Made by a program: the position numbers and the translations under genes
In this document: positions 57,510 to 64,000 of the stretch, in pieces
Layout of the letters: each line of letters begins with the position of its first letter
How positions within the stretch are numbered: the first letter of the stretch is position 1
Source: Elymus sibiricus
Lineage: Eukaryota > Streptophyta > Magnoliopsida > Poales > Poaceae
Length of the DNA: 64,000 nucleotides
NCBI GenBank assembly: GCA_039707655.1
Contig: CM077673.1
Span: 267,510,288 to 267,574,287, forward strand
Direction of reading: 5' to 3'
The notes under the pieces: model-generated
The model's database searches: none
The model's input: only the letters and a program-made list of their open reading frames with translations
What the model was told of the DNA's origin: nothing

Positions 57510-58980
57510 TGTGGGGACCCCGACTCATAAGTCGTGATCACCGAATGTACGTGCACAGTGATCCCAGAGATCAATGCTCACTGAACACACACAAACTGAA
57601 TAACAAGAGTCTTACATCCATTACGTACCGTTTTACTTAAATATGGCCTTTATGGCCAAGTCTTCATATGATTGCAGCGGAAATCTTCAACGTTAGCGTG
57701 AACCCATGCCATCTGCCTTAACCCTACAGGCATTCTGACTGGGAAGCGTCCTAGCTCGCATGTTCGTCACCAACGTAATCTTTATCATGTCCTAATCTTT
57801 CATGCGTGGCCAATAAAATACCCAGTGGAAAGCCAATGAGTACTTTGAATGTACTCGCAAGCAACCCATGTTTGGAACAAGGTTCAACAGAGCATGATAT
57901 AGCACTAAGTAGGTAATTTTGCAGAAAGCTAATTTTGAGTGCAGTGACATGATCAACTAACTTATGTAAGCATGCATCAACAATTGGCAGATATCCATAT
58001 GAATAAGTTATAGATATCATCAAAAGCAAGGGGTTGAGCATCACATGTTCAATCATTTCATCAAGTCTGCCGACTTAGCTCAAGTATCTCTTTGTCACAC
58101 ACACACACCAAGTTTTGTGAAAACATCTGGACGTAGTTTAAGCAGCACCACCCAACTGTCCTTGACCGTGGACACGGCTATTCGAATAGTTTTACACTCT
58201 GCAGAGGTTGCACACTTTACCCACAAGACTCGGGGAACTTCCGTGTCATCCACGACTCGCGGTATATTACATACCCGAGGTAAGCACCCGAAAAATGCCT
58301 TTCCCTTAGCGATACTAAACAAAGAGTCCACTCGATTGGTACACAGCCCTCATGATGTACATCATACGAGCCTCGCTCCAGATCGTACCATCCATGAAGG
58401 GACCAACGGTGTGCCCGGTGCCTGTGAAGACAGTGCATGGTCGCCCTACCAGGCATGACCCCGTATCGAGAGTGAACACATCACTCCCGCCACTAGGAAT
58501 GCGGGCTCTATGCTAGTATCCACCAAAGTAATCAACAAAGCCCCTCCCATAAGGGGTATCATGGTTGTGCATGTAAGGTTGGTACAGTCGACAAATCTTA
58601 AATCTAATCCATTTTTGATAACACACACACTCACTTGCTCCGGTACACCACTTCTTTATCAAGTGGTTACCTAGCTCATCATCATCTCCCTCGGGCATTA
58701 GTGGCACCCGACGGGGTTTTTGTAAAGTCTTTGAAAACACTCTTGTTTCCATCACCATGCATATTCCCGTCCCATTTGCGTAGCATCTACTAAGCATCCT
58801 ATCTACTCCCACCCGCACAACCCTCATAAGGAGGTAGGGTCATGCACGATGCAAGTATCAACAAGAAAGTATCGGAGGCATCCCACCGAAGGGGATACCA
58901 CATCATCATGATCATCATCGGAACATAAAGTGCTATATGACATGCATGAAAAGTTTCTTAACATGGTCAAAGGGCTGCTT
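57510..58980 (-). repeat. Right LTR of the third element, first piece
   Basis: This piece begins TGTGGGGACCCC and corresponds to 50322-51790 with about 3% differences by hand count (about 45 changes). It stops abruptly at ...agggctgctt, where the copied block begins. Confidence 0.85.
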
Positions 58981-61776
58981 GACCTTGGGAATCTATGCAT
59001 AGGGGTTGGCACATGTTTTCGTCTTGACTCTCCGGTAGAAACTTTGGGGCACTCTTTGAAGTTGTTTGTGTTGGATTGAACATGATGAATCTGAAATTGT
59101 GTGATGCATACCGTATAATCAAGCACATGGGTACTCGTGGTGACATTGGAGTATCTAGGTGACATTAGGGTTTTGGTTGATGTGTATCTTAAGGTGTTAT
59201 TTTAGTACGAACTCTAGGGCTGTTCGTGACACTTATAGGGATAGCTCATAAGATTGATCGGAAAAGATAACTTTGAGGTGGTTTCGTACCCTACAATAAT
59301 TTCTTCGTTTGTTCTCCGCTATTTGTGACTTTGGAGTGAACTCTTTGTCTCACGTGAGGGATTTACATATGATTCTACTATGTTAGTATTGTTGAGAGAA
59401 CTTGCACTAGTGAAAGTATGAACCCTAGGCCTTGTTTCCAAGCATTGCAATACCGTTTTTGCTCACTTTTATCATTAGTTACCTTGCTGTTTTTATATTT
59501 TCAGATTACAAAAAGGTATATCTACCATCCATATTGCACTTGTATCACCATCTCTTCGCCGAACTAGTGCACCTATACAATTTACCATTGTATTGGGTGT
59601 GTTGGGGACACAAGAGACTCTTTGTTATTTGGTTGCAGGGTTGTTTGAGAGAGACCATCTTCATCCTACGCCTCCCACGGATTGATAAACCTTAGGTCAT
59701 CCACTTGAGGGAAATTTGCTACTGTCCTACAAAACTCTGCGCTTGGATGCCCAACACGAGTCTACAAGAAGAAGGTTGCGTAGTAGACATCACGGACCCC
59801 CACACCCCCACTCATCCCACCACACCACCGCCCCTTCGAGGCATGCATGTCAAACTTTTTCTGTAGTGCACATGCATGTGACACTAGGAGTGCAGTGTTA
59901 AAATTTGATTGTTAACGAACCTTAAGACATTTGTGTACATTAAATTGATTCCTTAGGTATTTAATTTGTAAATTTCAAATTTGAACTATATGCACACGCG
60001 GTTGTGCACCCAAAAGGATTAGAAATTCATTTTTTTTGTCTTGGTTGCATGTTTAGTCCCCATGAAAGTAAAAACAATAAATTTCAAACATCTTGGGGCC
60101 GCAAACATTGAATCTTGGCTTTTAAATTCTAGCAAACGCACAGCTAAGCTAGAATTCATGAAACATTGACATGATTTCATGATAGGGAACTTATAGGTCG
60201 TGGTAAATAAATCGTCCAATTTGAGGGAAGTTTTCATCTAAGCTTCTTGCAAACGGGGGCTTATTAAGACATGCAACACAGAGTTGTCACGTTAACTTCG
60301 CAAACTGTGTGGACCCCGACTCATAAGTCGTGATCACCGAATGTACGTGCACAGTAATCCCAGAGATCAATGCTCACTGAACACACAGAAACTGTATAAC
60401 AAGAGTCTTACATCCATTACGTACTGTTTTACTTAAATATGGCCTTTATGGCCAAGTCTTCATATGATTGCAGCGGAAATCTTCAACGTTAGCGTGAACC
60501 CATGCCATCTGCCTTAACCCTACAGGCATTCTAACTGGGAAGCGTCCTAGCTCGCATGTTCGTCACCAAGGTAATCTTCATCATGTCCTGATCTTTCATG
60601 CCTGGCCAATAAAATAACCAGTGGAAGCCAATGAGTACTTTGAATGTACTCGCAAGCAACCCATGTTTGGAACAAGGTTCAACAGAGCATGATATAGCAC
60701 TAAGTAGGTAATTTTGCAGAAAGCTAATTTTGAGTGCAGTGACATGATTAACTAATTTATGTAAGCATGCATCAACAGTTGGCAGATATCCATATGAATA
60801 AGTTATAGATATCATCATAAGCAAGGGGTTGAACATCACATGTTCAATCATTTCATCAAGTCTTCCAACTTAGCTCAAGTATCTCTTTGTCACAGACGCA
60901 CACCAGGTTTTGTGAAAACATCTGGACGTAGTTTAAGCAGCACCACCCAACTGTCCTTGACCGTGGACACGGCTATTCGAATAGTTTTACACTCTGCAGA
61001 GGTTGCACACTTTACCCACAAGACTCGGGGAACTTCCGTGTCATCCACGACTCGCGGTATATTACATACCCGAGGTAAGCACCCAAACAATGCCTTTCCC
61101 TTAGCGATACTAAACAAAGAGTCCACTCGATTGGTACACAGCCTTCATGATGTACATCATACGAGCCTCACTCCAGATCGTACCATCCATGAAGGGTCCA
61201 ACGGTGTGCCCGGTGCCTGTGAAGACAACGCATGGTCGCCCTACCAGGCACGACCCCGTATCGAGAGTGACCACGTCACTCCCGCCACTAGTAATGCGGG
61301 CTCTATGCTAGTACCCACCAAAGTAATCAACAAAGCCCCGTCCCATAAGGAGTATCATGGTTGTGCATGTAAGGTTGGGACGGTCGACAAATCTTAAATC
61401 CAATCCGTTTTTGATAACACACACACTCACTTGCTCCGGTACACCACTTCTTTATCAAGTGGTTACCTAGCTCATCATCATCTCCCTCGGGCATTAGTGG
61501 CACCCGACGGGGTTTTCGTAAAGTCTTTGAAAACACTCTTGTTTCCATCACCATGCATATTCCCATCCCATTTGCGTAGCATCTACTAAGCATCCTATCT
61601 ACTCCCACCCGCACAACCCTCATAAGGAGGTAGGGTCATGCACGATGCAAGTATCAACAAGAAAGTATCGGAGGCATCCCACCGAAGGGGATACCACATC
61701 ATCATGATCATCATCGGAACATAAAGTGCTATATGACATGCATGAAAAGTTTCTTAACATGGTCAAAGGGCTGCTT
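58981..61776 (+). repeat. 2.8-kb templated duplication of 48995-51790
   Basis: The block is offset by exactly 9986 bp from 48995-51790, without indels. By eye there are only about two differences: t/c versus t/g near 49071/59057 and ttc/ttg near 51552/61538. It carries part of the Gypsy 2 LTR, the 515-bp spacer and the first part of the third element's LTR. The left junction shares only 'tg' with both parents; the right junction is seamless within the LTR. Confidence 0.9.
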
Positions 61777-64000
61777 GCCTGGTTCAGCAAAGTCTTTGAG
61801 GTCTTCACACGCTTCTTGTCCAACTTTGAGCACCTCGTCTACTTCGTCAACTATCGCCGGAAACAACCGCAATAAGCAACACAACAAGCAGAGGAATAAA
61901 AGTGCTATATAAATATGAGTTTTGTTTTTCTTGGACACCTCTGGTCATAAGAAAAATAACCAAGGAGGTTTTATCGGATGTGGGTCAAGGGGGAGTTTTG
62001 AATGGTCCACAATTTTTTTTTTGTAAAAAGGAGTGGATGGTCCCAACAGATAGGGCATGATTGTAGAAAAACCCAGAAAGTGGTTTCACTGGATTTGGAG
62101 TTGGTATGAATATTTTAGGGATTTGCAAAGTGGATCATATATGAAGAAATGGTCCAATATTTGACATAGCAGAGTAGGTGTAAGGAAAAATGTTCATAAA
62201 CTAAGACATGGTTTTAGATGCACCTAGGAACTTGGAGCACTCCATTTGGAGCTATAATGAATGACCTAGAGATTTTACAAGGTGGTCTTCAATAGTTCAA
62301 ATTTGAATTTAAATTTGAACAGTACAAGAACTTGTATTGGAAAAATGTGGACGTGGCACCAAATAATAGGTGGCAATTTTAGGAGAATATAGAAATTTGA
62401 ATCAATTAATTTGGATGTCACAAGAATATTCTATGAATTTTTGAATCTGCCAGAAAAAGAAAAAGGGAAAAGGGAGTTTACCGAAAGGCCTAAATGGCGC
62501 ACAGGGCGAGGGATAGCTACTGGGCCGGCCCAGTGGCCCCACCGGGCTGCGCAAAGGCGACGTCGGAGGCGAATTCGCTGAAGTACGCTTTCGCCTGCGG
62601 TAAAGGGCTTCTACGGGAGCCGTCTCCACTTAACTGGGGGGCCCGGGGCCTCAGCCACTTACAGGCGGGCCCCTCCTGTCGGGTTCTCCCCCCACCTCCC
62701 GCTCGGGCAGGGGAGAAACAGAGGGGGGCGGCTGAGCCCGCGTCGGTGCCGCGCCCAGGCGACACAGGCCGTCTCCGGCGAGGCCCTGCCCACCCGCGAG
62801 CTCGGGAGAGCATGCTCTACCGCCCTGGATGGGTTTCGGCGCTCAGGAGGGTCGGAGTTGGCCGCGGCATCGGCCATGGCGGAGGACGGCGGCGGCCGAG
62901 ATGGGCAGCATGATATGGCCATGGGTAGGATGATATGGAGCACGGAGGAGGTCAGTGGCGAAGCAGGGGGTGTCTTGGTGAAGCTCAACAGAGGAAAGGG
63001 GCTCGGGAGTGCTGGGATTTGAGCGGGGCCGAGGCGGTGACATGGGGGCTATTGGAGGGGAGGCCGAGCTCTGGAGCTCGAGGGGATTGGCAATGGGAGT
63101 CCCTGGGAGTGGGAGGCGTAGCCTAGGGCGCGATAGGGAGCTCGGAGAGGGGAAGAAGTAGAGGGGCGACGAGGGGAAGCTCGGGAGCGCCTCGGATGCC
63201 CTCTGGGCATGGGGAGCACGCGAGCCAAAGCGGCCTTGGACCCTTGCTAGAGTCGGGGAGAGGCGTGGGTAGCCGAGGGGGGATTCTTGGCATGCTGGGG
63301 CATTCTGCCGCTGCTGGACATGCGCTACAGGACAAGGTTCGTCCGCAGGGCGCCATTCCTGCATGCCAATAGCTTGGTCACCACGCCAAATGATGTCCAG
63401 GACGCCAGGTTGGTCGGCTAAAAATGTCTAGTACCATAGGCACGCATGCTAAAGGGTAATGGTAAAATTTGGAAGGAGTAGGAGCAGTGTAGGTTGGGTT
63501 TCTATAGAGGGAAAGTTTGCAGCAGGAAAGTAGAGACTCATCTAAGGGGTTTATACTGGAGGGAAATTTGGATAAAACCTTGTCTAATGGCCCTACATAT
63601 GGAAGGACTGCATGTCCACCAATTATCAGCTCAGGGAGACAAGTAAATAGTGTACTTGTAGTTCAAGGCCACAATTTCTGCCAAAAACTAGTTTTAGAGG
63701 TACTGCTCATATTTTCCACATGAGCATGCCATATTTAGGTTTGTAAATGTGCATTAACATGCCAGAGGTGTTGTGGTAAAACTTGGGGACATCTGCATGC
63801 ATAGAATAATGGGAGAGAGAGGAAGAAAGGGCATGCCAAGGCTGTCCAAACAGTGAAAATGAGGGGTTTTACCCCCCAATAATTGAGATGAGGCTGTGGC
63901 TTTCTTACTGGAGGTAAAAGAGGTATGTGAGTGACTGTGGTAATAGTTTGGGAGCAAGGAGAATAAGTTAAGAGGGGGAAACAGTGACTTTTAGAAATGA
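61777..64000 (-). repeat. Right LTR of the third element, second piece (presumed)
   Basis: From 61777 to 62501 the sequence corresponds to 51791-52551, but with clearly more differences than the copied block, plus a roughly 45-bp deletion near 62006. This suggests the original right LTR resumes here. From 62502 it diverges completely: a GC-rich stretch (62510-63420) with compositional ORFs, then AT-rich sequence to the window end. This part is presumed to be LTR sequence missing from the left LTR, but its end lies outside the window. Confidence 0.55.

Larger units (their letters stand above)
50322..64000 (-). mobile_element. Third LTR element, reverse strand, right side rearranged and running off the window
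   Basis: The left LTR is 50322-53304, the interior 53305-57509. The right LTR begins at 57510, is interrupted at 58980 by a 2.8-kb copied block, and resumes at 61777. On the minus strand the interior starts with an initiator tRNA-Met-like primer site (57492-57505) and ends with a polypurine tract (53305-53318). No gag-pol domain was recognised in the 4.2-kb interior. The left flank is AACTG (50317-50321); the right duplication is outside the window. Confidence 0.8.

Noticed and set aside
48995..64000. Simple tandem duplication of a ~10-kb unit (48995-58980)
   Set aside because: A whole-unit duplication would keep near-perfect identity past 61777 and continue into the interior (53305 onward). 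Instead identity drops at 61777 and homology ends at 62501.

Overview
This window looks like intergenic heterochromatin of a large-genome grass, most likely the Triticeae (wheat, barley, Aegilops). The evidence is the nested transposable elements, a Stowaway-type MITE, a CACTA element with GT-AG introns, and LTR families whose termini (TGATACGTCTCC..., TGTGACGCC..., TGAAGGACCGAAAG...) I recognise as Triticeae-type. I found no ordinary host gene with intact coding capacity, no rRNA gene and no functional tRNA gene. Family names are withheld because I could not search a repeat database.

Layout. The outermost recognisable sequence (about 1-40316) is a unique or DNA-transposon-like host with arrays of short 'cacac/aaacagtt' motifs at both edges and degraded gene fragments inside. 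Three insertions split it. (1) A Gypsy-type LTR element at 3387-25016 (target-site duplication CGCAC) encodes gag and protease only. It is itself split by a CACTA transposon at 6074-12697 (TSD GTA) and by a non-coding LTR element at 15283-22311 (TSD CTATG). (2) A probable solo LTR lies at 25438-29567. (3) A reverse-strand Copia-type element lies at 29617-39478 (TSD CTTCC), with gag and a second non-pol ORF. To the right come a degenerate long-unit tandem repeat (about 40380-41866), a hAT-like MITE candidate (41871-42409), a second Gypsy-type element at 42473-49806 with an unrelated ORF, and a third, reverse-strand LTR element from 50322 that runs off the window.

How the parts work together. 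None of the LTR elements carries a visible reverse transcriptase or integrase, so all must have been mobilised in trans. The CACTA element keeps an apparently intact eight-exon gene (633 codons) for a Ptta/En/Spm (TNPA-like) protein next to palindromic subterminal arrays, the expected binding targets, but shows no TNPD-type transposase. The Copia element has a comparable arrangement: an array of CGGTG-N-ACCGA dyads sits just upstream of the TATA box in each LTR, and a second array precedes a TATA-like sequence ahead of its second ORF.

Three observations stand out. The dyad array is shared between the Copia LTR promoter and the upstream region of ORF2. A near-complete antisense tRNA-Lys(CTT) copy is lodged at the primer-binding site of the 15283-22311 element. 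A 2.8-kb block (58981-61776) copies 48995-51790 almost perfectly, with one microhomology junction and one homologous junction, as expected of one-sided templated repair of a break inside an LTR.
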